From: Gemmatimonadota bacterium | GTDB taxonomy: Bacteria; Gemmatimonadota; Gemmatimonadetes; Gemmatimonadales; Gemmatimonadaceae | Length of the DNA: 17,841 bases | Assembly (NCBI GenBank): GCA_016794735.1 | Contig: JAEUJK010000622.1 | Span: 1 to 17,841, forward strand | Direction of reading: 5' to 3' | Shown here: one piece after another, positions 7,156-15,795 of the stretch | How the letters are laid out: each line of letters opens with the position of its first letter | How positions within the stretch are numbered: the first letter of the stretch is position 1 | Program-made: the position numbers and the translations under genes | Notes under the pieces: model-generated | Told to the model about the DNA's origin: nothing | The model's input: the letters and a program-made list of their open reading frames with translations, nothing else | The model's database searches: none

Positions 7156-8402
7156 GTCGCCTCGAACTCGGCATCGCCTGGCGGTACCTGCGCAGTCGCC
7201 GCGGGTCCAAGCTGCTCTCGTTCATCAGCCTCATCGCGATCGGCGGCGTGGTGGTGGGCGTGAGTGCGCTGATCGTGGTGATGGGAGTGATGAACGGGCT
7301 GCAGCGTGACCTGCGCGAGAAGATCCTGATCGGCAGCCCGGACATCCGGGTGTTGCCATACGGCGAGGACCTGCGCATCGACGACTGGCGCGCGGTGCAA
7401 CGTCGCGTGCGTGGCGAGGCCGGTGTGGTCGCCACGGCGCCGTTCGTGCTGACGCAGGGCGTGGTGAACGCGGGGCATGATTACCGTGAGGCCGCCTTCA
7501 TCGCCGGCATCGAGCCGCTGGCCGATGGTGAGGAAGGGGTCACCTCGGTGCGCAAGCATGCGACGCAAGGGGACTTTTCGTTCCGCGCGTCCGATGGGTC
7601 GGCGCGCGGTGTGGTCATCGGTCGGCTGCTTGCCGCCAAGCTCAACGCCTATCCGAAGGACACGATCACCATCGTGACGGGTGGCGACCTCAAGCCGAAC
7701 GCGGCGACCGGGATGTTTGTCCCCGTCACGGCGCAGTTCGAGGTCACCGGGATCTTCGAGACGGGGATGTACGAGTACGACAACACCTACATCTACACGT
7801 CGATTGCTGTCGCCCAGGAGCTGGCGGGGCTCGACACCGCCGTGACGGGGATCGAGGTGCGGACGACGGATCGCTGGGTCGCGCACGAGGTCGCCCCGCG
7901 GATCGCGCAGTCGCTGGGTTATCCGTACCGCACGGTGGACTGGCAGGAGCAGAACAGCTCGCTCTTCCAGGCGCTCAAGCTCGAGAAACTCGGGATGGGG
8001 GTGATCCTGCTCCTCATCGTGCTCGTCGCCGCGTTCAACATCGTGTCGAACCTGACGATGGTGGTGACCGACAAGACGCGCGAGATCGGGATCCTCAAGG
8101 CGATGGGCATGACCGCGCGTTCGGTGCGGCGGATCTTCCTTGCCCAGGGATTGACCATCGGGATGGTCGGGACAGGCTTCGGCCTGGTGCTTGGCCTCGC
8201 GGTGTCGGTCGCGTTAGGGCGGTACAAGCTCATTCGACTCGATCCCTCGGTCTACTTCATCGATCACTTGCCGGTCGCGACCGAGTTCCTTGACGTGGTG
8301 CTCACCGTGTTGGCGAGCGTGGCCATTGCCGGGCTCGCTACCCTGTATCCGGCACAACAGGCCGCACGCCTGTACCCGATCGAGGCGATCCGCCATGAGT
8401 GA
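7152..8402 (+). CDS. lolC: Lipoprotein-releasing ABC transporter permease (LolC/LolE family)
   Basis: This is the inner-membrane permease subunit of the system that extracts outer-membrane lipoproteins for LolA. The 416-residue product has one N-terminal membrane segment (about 23-48, ending in VMGVMNGLQ), a large periplasmic domain (about 50-275), and three C-terminal FtsX-type segments (about 279-304, 327-353 and 378-405). The motif TREIGILKAMGM (about 312-323) lies in the cytoplasmic loop typical of the family. Only one permease gene is present beside one ATPase, so a single LolC/E may act as a homodimer (inference). The symbol lolC could equally be lolE. The start is set by the ATGA overlap with lysS. 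A 64-nt gap separates it from lolD. Confidence 0.9.
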   Translation: MSRLELGIAWRYLRSRRGSKLLSFISLIAIGGVVVGVSALIVVMGVMNGLQRDLREKILIGSPDIRVLPYGEDLRIDDWRAVQRRVRGEAGVVATAPFVLTQGVVNAGHDYREAAFIAGIEPLADGEEGVTSVRKHATQGDFSFRASDGSARGVVIGRLLAAKLNAYPKDTITIVTGGDLKPNAATGMFVPVTAQFEVTGIFETGMYEYDNTYIYTSIAVAQELAGLDTAVTGIEVRTTDRWVAHEVAPRIAQSLGYPYRTVDWQEQNSSLFQALKLEKLGMGVILLLIVLVAAFNIVSNLTMVVTDKTREIGILKAMGMTARSVRRIFLAQGLTIGMVGTGFGLVLGLAVSVALGRYKLIRLDPSVYFIDHLPVATEFLDVVLTVLASVAIAGLATLYPAQQAARLYPIEAIRHE

Positions 8403-8466
8403 TTTTCGCGGGGAGTTGTGGCGCGGTGGCCCCTCGACCAGTCTTTTCAGGTAGCCCGGAGCCGCC

Positions 8467-9165
8467 GTGAGTGTCCTGAGAGCCAGCGGTATTACCAAGA
8501 CGTTTCGCGGTGGAGATGGCGGGACCCTCTCCATCCTGAATGGCGTCAACCTCGAGGTGCGCCGGGGCGAGATGATCGCGATCGTCGGCGCGTCTGGTGC
8601 CGGCAAGAGCACCCTGCTGCATGTGCTTGGGGCGCTCGATCGCCCCACGCGTGGTGAGGTGTGGATCGACGGTGAGAACGTCGAGGGGCGCAACGATGAG
8701 GAACTCGCCACGCTGCGCAACCGCAAGGTCGGGTTTGTCTTCCAGTTCCACCACCTGCTGCGCGAGTTCTCGGCGCTCGAGAACGTGATGATGCCGCTGC
8801 GCATTGGCGGCATGCCCGAAGCGGAGGCCCGCGTGCGTGCGGAACGCCTGCTGGACCGCGTGGGGTTGAGCCCCCGCCGCGACCATCACCCGTCCCAGCT
8901 GTCGGGTGGTGAGCAGCAACGGACGGCGGTCGCACGCGCCCTCGCGGCCGATCCTGCGATCCTCCTGGCCGACGAGCCCTCGGGCAACCTCGACCAGGCG
9001 AACGCGGAACGGCTGCACGACCTGCTGACCTGGCTCGCGCGCGACCTAGAAATCGCGATGGTGGTGGTGACGCACAATGCCTCACTTGCGGCGCGAGCCA
9101 CCCGGCAAATGGTGTTGGCGGATGGGTTGCTGGCCGACACTGCTGAAAGCGGAGTGGCCACCTGA
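8467..9165 (+). CDS. lolD: Lipoprotein-releasing ABC transporter ATP-binding protein
   Basis: LolD is the ATPase that powers LolC/E. The 232-residue product has Walker A GASGAGKST (41-49), a Q-loop Gln93 (FVFQFHHLL), the signature LSGGEQQR (145-152), Walker B ILLADE (165-170) and the switch His in VVVTHN (about 202-207). HLLREFSALENVMMPL is typical of the LolD/MacB group. The GTG at 8467 is preferred: it has a weak GGAG (8459-8462) upstream and gives the usual N-terminus. The preceding 64 bases show no terminator. Position after the permease supports LolD over MacB or FtsE. It ends one base before the mcsA start. Confidence 0.93.
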   Translation: MSVLRASGITKTFRGGDGGTLSILNGVNLEVRRGEMIAIVGASGAGKSTLLHVLGALDRPTRGEVWIDGENVEGRNDEELATLRNRKVGFVFQFHHLLREFSALENVMMPLRIGGMPEAEARVRAERLLDRVGLSPRRDHHPSQLSGGEQQRTAVARALAADPAILLADEPSGNLDQANAERLHDLLTWLARDLEIAMVVVTHNASLAARATRQMVLADGLLADTAESGVAT

Positions 9166-9166
9166 C

Positions 9167-9661
9167 ATGCTTTGTGACGCCTGCCGAGAAGCGGACGCCA
9201 GCGTTCACCTGACGAAGGTGGTCGAGGGTGACGTGACGCTCGTTCACCTGTGTGCCGCCTGTGCGGCGGAGCGGGGGATCGAGGCCACGGTGTCGACCAC
9301 GCCCAAGAACGTGCTCGGCGAATTCCTCCATGCCGCCCAGCAGCAGGTGGCGAGCGAAAAGGGGTCCGGGGACGACACGACCTGCACCTTTTGCCGCCTC
9401 ACCCTGCGTGAGTTCCGGGCCGTGGGACGACTTGGGTGCGGGCACTGCTACGCGACGTTCGAGCCGAGCCTTCGCCAGTTGCTGCGCCGCGTCCACGGCA
9501 ACTCGCAGCACGTCGGTCGCAAGTACCTCCCGCCGGCCACCGAGATCCTGGTCCGGGCCACCACCGTTGGCGAGCTGCGCGACCGCCTCCGGCAGGCCAT
9601 CGTGAACGAGGAATTCGAGCTGGCGGCGACCCTGCGCGACCGGCTGAAGGAGACGGAATGA
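9167..9661 (+). CDS. mcsA: McsA, zinc-finger/UVR activator of the protein-arginine kinase
   Basis: McsA activates the kinase McsB in Gram-positive stress control. The 164-residue product has two zinc sites, each made of two Cys pairs: CDAC (3-6) with CAAC (29-32), and CTFC (72-75) with CGHC (90-93). A C-terminal UVR helix (about 141-164, LRQAIVNEEFELAATLRDRL) resembles those of UvrB, UvrC and ClpC. The ATG at 9167 follows the lolD stop by one base; reading further upstream would run into lolD. It overlaps mcsB (ATGA at 9658). The domain order matches Firmicutes McsA. The adjacent mcsB and clpC make the assignment strong, although no ctsR gene is present. Confidence 0.93.
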   Translation: MLCDACREADASVHLTKVVEGDVTLVHLCAACAAERGIEATVSTTPKNVLGEFLHAAQQQVASEKGSGDDTTCTFCRLTLREFRAVGRLGCGHCYATFEPSLRQLLRRVHGNSQHVGRKYLPPATEILVRATTVGELRDRLRQAIVNEEFELAATLRDRLKETE

Positions 9662-10743
9662 CCATCGACCTGTCGGCCGTTCCGGAAGGCGGTATCGGCT
9701 GGCTTTCCGGCGGCGGGGAACACGCGGACATCGTCCTGTCCACGCGGGTTCGCCTGGCCCGGAACCTCGACGGCATCGCCTTCACCGGCCGTGCCCGCGA
9801 GGGGGAGCGTCTGCGTGTCCTCCAGATGCTCCGCGACGCCGTCCCGCACCTGCCGTCACTCCGTGGCGGGGTGCTCCTGCGGCTCGAGGACCTGGATGTC
9901 AGCGACCGGAGGCTCCTGCACGAGCGGCATCTGGTGAGCCGGGAGCTCGCCGGGCTCGACGGTGGTGCCACGAAGGGCGGGGCGGCGGTCCTCGTCGGCC
10001 ACGGGCACGGGATCATGGTCAACGAGGAGGATCACCTCCGCCTCCAGACGGTCCGCGGCGGCCTGGCGACGCGGGCGGCGATCGACGCCCTCCTGACGGT
10101 CGACCGGGAACTCGGATCCCGGCTCCCGTATGCATATCACGAGGAGTTCGGCTTCCTCACCGCGTGCCCGACGAACACGGGCACCGGGCTGCGGGCCTCG
10201 GTCCTGATTCACCTGCCCGGGCTGGTCCTGACGAAGGAGATCGGGAAGGTCCTGTCCGGGCTGCAGGCGATGGGGCTGACCTATCGGGGCCTGTACGGGG
10301 AAGGCAGCGAGGTGATAGGCAATTTTTTCCAGATCTCGAACCAGACGACGTTAGGCCGGTCCGAGGACGAGCTGGTGGAGCACCTGCAGCGGGTGGTGAG
10401 CCACGTGATCAAGCGGGAGCACGACGCCCGCCGGGTGATGTGGCGTGAGGCGGGCTATATTATCGAGGACAAGTTGTGGCGCGCGTATGGCACGCTGCGA
10501 TTTGCGCGGAGCCTGACGTTCGAGGAGGCGATGAATTACCTCAGCGGCGTGCGGCTTGCGGTAGGACTGCAATTGATCAACGGGCTCAGCGTCGAGACGC
10601 TGAACCGGTTGCTGATCTTCAGCCAGCCAGCGCATCTGGGGTACGCCGAGGGGCGGGTGTTGGGGGAGGAGGAGGCCAACGTGGCGCGAGCGCGCTATGT
10701 CCGGGAGGCGCTGGGGGCCGAAACTGACCAGGCGAAGCACTGA
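9658..10743 (+). CDS. mcsB: McsB, protein-arginine kinase
   Basis: McsB phosphorylates arginine side chains, marking proteins for ClpC. The 361-residue product belongs to the phosphagen (guanidino) kinase fold: STRVRLARN (28-36), NEEDHLR (122-128), and the catalytic Cys170 in the CPTNTGTGLRASV loop (170-182). YGEGSE (213-218) and NQTTLG (228-233) follow. Standalone arginine and creatine kinases are not adjacent to mcsA/clpC, so the context supports McsB. The C-terminal region where Firmicutes McsB carries RDxxRA reads ANVARA (340-345): the Arg-Asp pair of the known phosphoarginine allosteric site is missing, though a final Arg-Ala remains. The start is fixed by the overlap with mcsA. A TTA codon at 10351 lies in a CGTTAGG motif. 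Confidence 0.94.
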   Translation: MTIDLSAVPEGGIGWLSGGGEHADIVLSTRVRLARNLDGIAFTGRAREGERLRVLQMLRDAVPHLPSLRGGVLLRLEDLDVSDRRLLHERHLVSRELAGLDGGATKGGAAVLVGHGHGIMVNEEDHLRLQTVRGGLATRAAIDALLTVDRELGSRLPYAYHEEFGFLTACPTNTGTGLRASVLIHLPGLVLTKEIGKVLSGLQAMGLTYRGLYGEGSEVIGNFFQISNQTTLGRSEDELVEHLQRVVSHVIKREHDARRVMWREAGYIIEDKLWRAYGTLRFARSLTFEEAMNYLSGVRLAVGLQLINGLSVETLNRLLIFSQPAHLGYAEGRVLGEEEANVARARYVREALGAETDQAKH

Positions 10744-10768
10744 CGGACGGTTTTCCGCGAGGCATGCG

Positions 10769-13273
10769 ATGAACGGCTACAACTTCACCGAACGCGTCCG
10801 CAAGGTCCTCCAGATGGCTCGGGAGGAGGCGCAACGCCTCCATCACGAGTACGTCGGGACGGAGCACATCCTGCTCGGCCTCATCCGTGAGGGCGAGGGG
10901 GTGGCCGCGGCCGTCCTTCAGAGCTTGAGCGTGGATCTGGACGACGTCCAGCAGCGCATCGAGGAGACGGTCAAGAAGGGCAAGGCGGGCCAGACAATGG
11001 CTCCCGACCTGCCGTATACCTCGCGGGCCAAGAAGGTCCTCGAACTCGCGATGAGCGAGGCACGCGAACTCCAGCACTCGTACGTCGGGACGGAGCACCT
11101 GCTCCTCGGCCTGTTGCGCGAAGAGAAGGGGATCGCCGCCCAGGTGTTGACCGACGCCGGGGTGAACCTCGATGCGGCGCGCGCCGAGACGCTGCGCCTG
11201 CTCGGGACGGATCCCTCTGCGTCGACGCCGACGTCGACCCCGACGCCGCCACCGGCCGCCGCCCCAACGCCGACGAGCAGCACGAAGGGCGAGAAGAAGA
11301 GCAAGACGCCCGCCCTCGATCATTTCTGCCGCGACCTGACGCAGCTCGCGGCCGAAGGCCAGCTCGACCCGACGATTGGTCGCGCCAAGGAAATCCAGCG
11401 CGTGATGGAAATCCTCACGCGGCGCAAGAAGAACAACCCGGTCCTGATCGGCGAGCCCGGTGTGGGCAAGACCGCGATCGTGGAAGGGTTGGCGCAGTTG
11501 ATTGCCGCGGGCGAGTGCCCGGACGCGCTGCGCGAACATCGCGTGCTGTCGCTCGACATGGCGGCCGTCATTGCCGGCACCAAGTATCGCGGCCAGTTCG
11601 AGGAGCGGCTCAAGGCGGTGATGAACGAGATCGCCCAGAACAAGCTCGTGATCCTGTTCATCGACGAGCTGCACACGCTCGTTGGGGCAGGCGCGGCCGA
11701 AGGGGCGATCGACGCGAGCAACATGCTCAAGCCCGCGCTCGCGCGTGGCGAGCTGCAATGCGTCGGCGCGTCGACGCTCAACGAGTACCGCAAGTACATC
11801 GAGAAGGACGGCGCCCTGGAGCGGCGCTTCCAGACGGTCATCGTCGAGCCACCCTCGATCGACGAGACGGTGGAGATCCTCAAGGGGCTGCGCTCCAAGT
11901 ACGAGGATCACCATCGCGTGGTCGTCCCGGACGACACGCTCGTCGCGGCGGCGAAGCTCTCCGAGCGCTACATCACCGACCGGTTCCTGCCGGACAAGGC
12001 CATCGACGTGATCGACGAGGCCGGTGCCCGCGCACGCCTGGCGGCACAGGTGCCGCCGTCCGACGTGGCGCAGCTCAAGGAAGCGCTGGACAAGGTCAAC
12101 GCCGAGAAGGAAGCGGCGGTCCGCGACCAGAACTTCGAGAAGGCGGCGTCCCTGCGCGATCGCGAGCGTGAGCTGCAGGGCGAGATCCGGCGCAAGCAGG
12201 AGGAGTGGGAGAAGCGGCGGCAGTCGCATCGTCCCACGCTGGGCGAGGAGGAGATCGCCTTCATCGTGTCGCGCTGGACGGGGATTCCCGTGACGCGCCT
12301 GCAGGAAGCCGAGAGTTCGCGCCTCCTCCGCATGGAAGAGGAACTGCACCAGTCCGTGATCGCGCAGGAAGATGCGATCAAGGCCATCGCGCGCTCGATC
12401 CGTCGCAGCCGCGCCGGCCTCAAGGACCCCAAGCGCCCGATCGGGTCGTTCATCTTCTGTGGGCCCACCGGCGTCGGCAAGACGGAGTTGGCGCGTGCGC
12501 TTGCCCGCTTCCTCTTCGCGGACGCGTCGGCGTTGATCCGCGTCGACATGTCGGAGTACATGGAGAAGTTCTCGGTATCGCGCCTGATCGGTGCGCCGCC
12601 GGGGTACGTCGGGTACGAGGACTCGGGCACGCTCACCAAGGCCGTGCGTCGCAAGCCGTACAGCGTCGTGCTGCTCGACGAGATCGAGAAGGCGCACCCG
12701 GATGTGTTCAACATCCTGCTGCAGGTGCTCGACGAGGGACACCTCACCGACAACTACGGCCGCGTGATCGACTTCAAGAACACGGTCGTGATCATGACGT
12801 CGAACGTCGGCGCGAAGGACATCACGAAGAACAAGGCGGTGGGCTTCAGCGCGCCGGACTTCAAGGCCAACTTCGATCGCATGGCCGACAAGGTCCGCGA
12901 GGAGCTGCAGCACACCTTCAATCCCGAGTTCCTCAACCGGTTGGACGACACGATCGTCTTCCACCCGCTGACCCAGGAGCACATCGGGCAGATCGTGGGG
13001 ATCATGCTCAAGGATGTGCACAAGCGGCTGGCGGAGGGCGAGCTGACCCTCAAGCTCACGACCGCCGGGCAGGAGTTCCTGGTCAAGCACGGCTACGACG
13101 AGCAGTACGGCGCCCGGCCGCTCAAGCGGGCCATCCAGCGCTACATCGAGGACCCGCTGTCGGAGAAGATCCTGATGGGCGAGTTCTCGAAGGGTGACGA
13201 GATCGAAGTGGACGTCGCGACCGACGGCAAGGGCCTCGATTTCCGCGTCCCGAATTCCGTCCCAAAGGCGTAA
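10769..13273 (+). CDS. clpC: ClpC-type AAA+ unfoldase
   Basis: ClpC unfolds substrates and feeds them to ClpP. The 834-residue product has two Clp N-terminal repeats (1-150), a Thr/Pro/Ala-rich linker (about 150-180), AAA domain 1 with GEPGVGKT (228-235), a middle UVR coiled coil (about 449-473), AAA domain 2 with GPTGVGKTE (565-573), and a ClpP-docking VGF (691-693). Glu32 and Glu109 sit in the two GTEH motifs and match the phosphoarginine-binding glutamates of B. subtilis ClpC (E32 and E106). The ATG at 10769 has GAGG (10759-10762) six bases upstream; the earlier in-frame ATG at 10697 overlaps mcsB. The linker is longer and more Pro-rich than that of B. subtilis. A large hairpin follows the stop. 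Confidence 0.95.
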   Translation: MNGYNFTERVRKVLQMAREEAQRLHHEYVGTEHILLGLIREGEGVAAAVLQSLSVDLDDVQQRIEETVKKGKAGQTMAPDLPYTSRAKKVLELAMSEARELQHSYVGTEHLLLGLLREEKGIAAQVLTDAGVNLDAARAETLRLLGTDPSASTPTSTPTPPPAAAPTPTSSTKGEKKSKTPALDHFCRDLTQLAAEGQLDPTIGRAKEIQRVMEILTRRKKNNPVLIGEPGVGKTAIVEGLAQLIAAGECPDALREHRVLSLDMAAVIAGTKYRGQFEERLKAVMNEIAQNKLVILFIDELHTLVGAGAAEGAIDASNMLKPALARGELQCVGASTLNEYRKYIEKDGALERRFQTVIVEPPSIDETVEILKGLRSKYEDHHRVVVPDDTLVAAAKLSERYITDRFLPDKAIDVIDEAGARARLAAQVPPSDVAQLKEALDKVNAEKEAAVRDQNFEKAASLRDRERELQGEIRRKQEEWEKRRQSHRPTLGEEEIAFIVSRWTGIPVTRLQEAESSRLLRMEEELHQSVIAQEDAIKAIARSIRRSRAGLKDPKRPIGSFIFCGPTGVGKTELARALARFLFADASALIRVDMSEYMEKFSVSRLIGAPPGYVGYEDSGTLTKAVRRKPYSVVLLDEIEKAHPDVFNILLQVLDEGHLTDNYGRVIDFKNTVVIMTSNVGAKDITKNKAVGFSAPDFKANFDRMADKVREELQHTFNPEFLNRLDDTIVFHPLTQEHIGQIVGIMLKDVHKRLAEGELTLKLTTAGQEFLVKHGYDEQYGARPLKRAIQRYIEDPLSEKILMGEFSKGDEIEVDVATDGKGLDFRVPNSVPKA

Positions 13274-13296
13274 TCCCCCGGGCCCACCGGGGTGTC

Positions 13297-13337
13297 GAAG
13301 GGGCGGCCAGGTTCACTCTGAACCGGGCCGCCCCTTC
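13297..13337 (+). terminator. Large inverted repeat after clpC, possible terminator
   Basis: GAAGGGGCGGCC (13297-13308) pairs with GGCCGCCCCTTC (13326-13337), and GGTTCA (13310-13315) pairs with TGAACC (13319-13324) around a CTC loop, with one A/G mismatch (13309/13325). That is 18 pairs in all. The downstream sequence (TGGTGTATATTGT) is only mildly T-rich, so this is either an imperfect intrinsic terminator for clpC or a structural or protein-binding element beside the bamA start. It lies 24 bases after the clpC stop and 19 before the bamA ATG. Confidence 0.6.
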
Positions 13338-13342
13338 TGGTG

Positions 13343-13348
13343 TATATT
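13343..13348 (+). promoter_or_regulatory. Candidate -10 element for bamA
   Basis: TATATT fits a sigma-70-type -10 and is one of the few AT-rich stretches in the intergenic region. It ends eight bases before the bamA ATG at 13357, so a start site about seven bases downstream would be at or next to the ATG and leave essentially no leader. No clear Shine-Dalgarno sequence precedes the ATG, and no clear -35 box is seen at the right spacing. Tentative. Confidence 0.4.
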
Positions 13349-13356
13349 GTCCGGCT

Positions 13357-15786
13357 ATGTTGCGACGGCGCATTGCGTTCCCCCTCCTCCTCGGGCTCCT
13401 CGCCCGGCCCCTCCTCTCGCAGGAGGCGCCGGCTCAAGGCCGATGCGCCACCCCCGATACCCTGGTCGTGCGGGGGAACAAGCGCCTCACCGAAATGAAC
13501 GTCCTGGCGGAGTCCGGCCTCATCGCCGGGACCCTGCTGAATTTCAAGGCGATCCAACGCTCGATCCGTGCGCTGTACGAGACGGGGAACTTCGAGCAGG
13601 TCTCGATCACCTGCGATCTCGACGACGTGAAGAACCGGGCCGAGCTGGTGGTGGAAGTCCGCGAACGGCCCATGCTGGTGGAAAGCGACGTGAAGGGCGT
13701 GGAGCGCCTGTCGACGGGATCCGTGAAGGACCGTGTCGACCTGATCTATCAGCGCCCGCTCGATCCCGCGGCCGTGGCCCGGGTCGTCACGCGGATGGAC
13801 TCGCTGTATGAGCGCAACGGCTACTACCTGGCGCGCATCTTCGTCGACACGGTGTCGGCGGGCGAGGGTGCCGTTCGCCTCACCTTCCGCGTGGAGGAAG
13901 GGCGTCGCCTCGCGGTCTCGGGCGTTCGCATCATCGGCAACCGCAACCTGAGCGCTTCGGAGATTGCGTCGTCCATGAAGACGCGACCCGAGGGGTTCTG
14001 GTGGTTCCGCAAGGGCGAGTTTGACGACGACAAGTACGCGGGTGACCTCTCGGAACGCCTGCCCAAGTTGTATGGGCAACGCGGCTTCATCGACTTCCGT
14101 GTCTCCAAGGACACGATGATCATCGATCGCGAGCGCGGAAAGGCGCTCGTGCAGATCGAGGTGGACGAAGGGCCGCGCTACAAGATTGGCGAGTTCACGA
14201 TCAACGGGAACAAGCACTTCTCCACCGAGGACGCGACCCGTTTCTATCCGTTCGCGGACGAGAGCCGGACGCTCATGTCGCGCGTGACCGACTTCCTGCG
14301 GCGTCGGACGCCGACGCCGGCGGGGATCTTCGACGCGACGCGGTGGGGCGATGCGCAGGGACGCATCCAGAATGCGTACGCCACCGACGGCTACATCTAC
14401 GCCAACGTGCGCCCCGTCGTGGAGCGGCGCGTGCTCGAGGACTCCACGCGATACGTCGACCTGCGCTGGGAAGTCGAGGAGCGCACGCCGGCGATCGTGA
14501 ACCGCATCGAGATCTTCGGCAACGACTACACGCAGGAGCCCTGCATCCGCGACCAGCTCGTGCTGCTCCCGGGTGACGTGTTCAACCAGGAGCGCCTGAT
14601 TCGCAGCTGGCAGCAGCTGGGCAACCTGGGCTTCTTCGAGACGCCGATTGCGCCGCCCGATACGCGTACCGCGAATGACCAGGGCGACGTCGACGTGATC
14701 TTCCGCGTGAAGGAGAAGCGGACGGGCAACGTCAACTTTGGCGCGTCGATGGGTCAGGGCACCGGCGTTGGCGGCTTCATCGGCCTCGACCAGCCCAACC
14801 TCTTCGGGTCGTGCAAGCGCGGATCGCTGCAATGGCAGTTTGGTCGCTACATCAACGACTTCCAGCTGTCCTATTCGGATCCGCGCATTCGCCAGTCGTT
14901 CATCTCGGGCACGCTGTCGCTGTATCGCTCGCAGGCGCGGTACTTCATCGCCGACCTCGGCCGGTCGCTCCGCACCGGCGCGAACGTGCAGATCGGCCTC
15001 CCGGTCCCGGGCGATCGCTGGTCGCGGCTCTTCCTCTCGTATGGCGCGGAGAATGTGCAGTTCGGTACCGGCGGCTTGCTCGGCGACGTCCGTGGCGAGT
15101 TCGGTAACGGGTCGTTCCGCTCGACGCTTGGCGCCCAGCTGACGCGCGATACGCGCATCGACCTGCCGTTCCCATCCGCCGGTGTGCAGTACTCGGCGTC
15201 GGCGAACTTCAACGGCGGGATCCTTGGTGGCTCGAGCACCTTCTCGCGCTACACCGCGGATGCGTCGGCCTTCGCCACGCTTGGCCAGGTGGGTGGGACG
15301 CGGCCGGGTTCGCAACCGATCAAGTTCGTCGTGGGCCTCACGACAAAGACCGGTGCGGTGTTCGGCAGCACGGGTCCGTTCTTCTTCTCGCAGGAGTTCG
15401 CGCTCGGTGGCGTGCAGTTCGGCGAGCGACTCCGCGGCTATGACGAGTTCTCGATCTCGCCGACGGGGTACATCACCGGCACCACGACCTTCAACGCCCA
15501 GCGGAACTCGTTCGGCAAGGCGTTCATGACGACCACGGCGGAGATGGGGGTGCGCCTGAACCAGGCGCTGTACCTTTCCGCCTTCTACGACGCGGGTAAC
15601 GTCTGGCGGCACCCGCGTGACTTCGATCCGACCCGACTGTTCCGGGGCGCCGGCATCAGCGCCTCAACGGTCACCCCCCTTGGCCCGTTGGGATTGGACT
15701 ATGCCTACGGGTTCGATCGGCTTGACGCGCAAGGGCGTCAGCGGCCGAAATGGCAGTTGCACTTCCGACTTGGACAGCTCTTCTAG
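13357..15786 (+). CDS. bamA: Outer-membrane protein assembly factor BamA
   Basis: BamA is the Omp85 barrel that inserts beta-barrel proteins into the outer membrane. The 809-residue product has an N-terminal signal peptide (1-21, cut near LLS-Q), a periplasmic POTRA array (about 30-410) with repeats such as VRGNKRLTEMNV and INGNKHFSTED, and a C-terminal barrel (about 430-809). The loop-6 lock motif LRGYDEF (about 692-698) is intact and the chain ends in FRLGQLF with a terminal Phe beta-signal. The ATG at 13357 is the only start that gives the signal peptide. There is no clear Shine-Dalgarno sequence, but a TATATT lies eight bases upstream. AGGAG at its stop codon serves skp. Neighbours skp, lpxD and lpxC confirm BamA over other Omp85 members. 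Confidence 0.95.
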   Translation: MLRRRIAFPLLLGLLARPLLSQEAPAQGRCATPDTLVVRGNKRLTEMNVLAESGLIAGTLLNFKAIQRSIRALYETGNFEQVSITCDLDDVKNRAELVVEVRERPMLVESDVKGVERLSTGSVKDRVDLIYQRPLDPAAVARVVTRMDSLYERNGYYLARIFVDTVSAGEGAVRLTFRVEEGRRLAVSGVRIIGNRNLSASEIASSMKTRPEGFWWFRKGEFDDDKYAGDLSERLPKLYGQRGFIDFRVSKDTMIIDRERGKALVQIEVDEGPRYKIGEFTINGNKHFSTEDATRFYPFADESRTLMSRVTDFLRRRTPTPAGIFDATRWGDAQGRIQNAYATDGYIYANVRPVVERRVLEDSTRYVDLRWEVEERTPAIVNRIEIFGNDYTQEPCIRDQLVLLPGDVFNQERLIRSWQQLGNLGFFETPIAPPDTRTANDQGDVDVIFRVKEKRTGNVNFGASMGQGTGVGGFIGLDQPNLFGSCKRGSLQWQFGRYINDFQLSYSDPRIRQSFISGTLSLYRSQARYFIADLGRSLRTGANVQIGLPVPGDRWSRLFLSYGAENVQFGTGGLLGDVRGEFGNGSFRSTLGAQLTRDTRIDLPFPSAGVQYSASANFNGGILGGSSTFSRYTADASAFATLGQVGGTRPGSQPIKFVVGLTTKTGAVFGSTGPFFFSQEFALGGVQFGERLRGYDEFSISPTGYITGTTTFNAQRNSFGKAFMTTTAEMGVRLNQALYLSAFYDAGNVWRHPRDFDPTRLFRGAGISASTVTPLGPLGLDYAYGFDRLDAQGRQRPKWQLHFRLGQLF

Positions 15787-15795
15787 GAGCCCATC

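Noticed and set aside
10619..13090. An 823-codon open frame on the minus strand opposite clpC
   Set aside because: It mirrors clpC, with every recognisable motif on the + strand. Long antisense frames are expected in high-GC DNA, and its translation resembles no family I know.
13141..15612. An 823-codon open frame on the minus strand opposite bamA
   Set aside because: It is a shadow of bamA, rich in Arg, His, Val and Leu and without domain signatures. The + strand frame has a signal peptide, POTRA repeats and a barrel.
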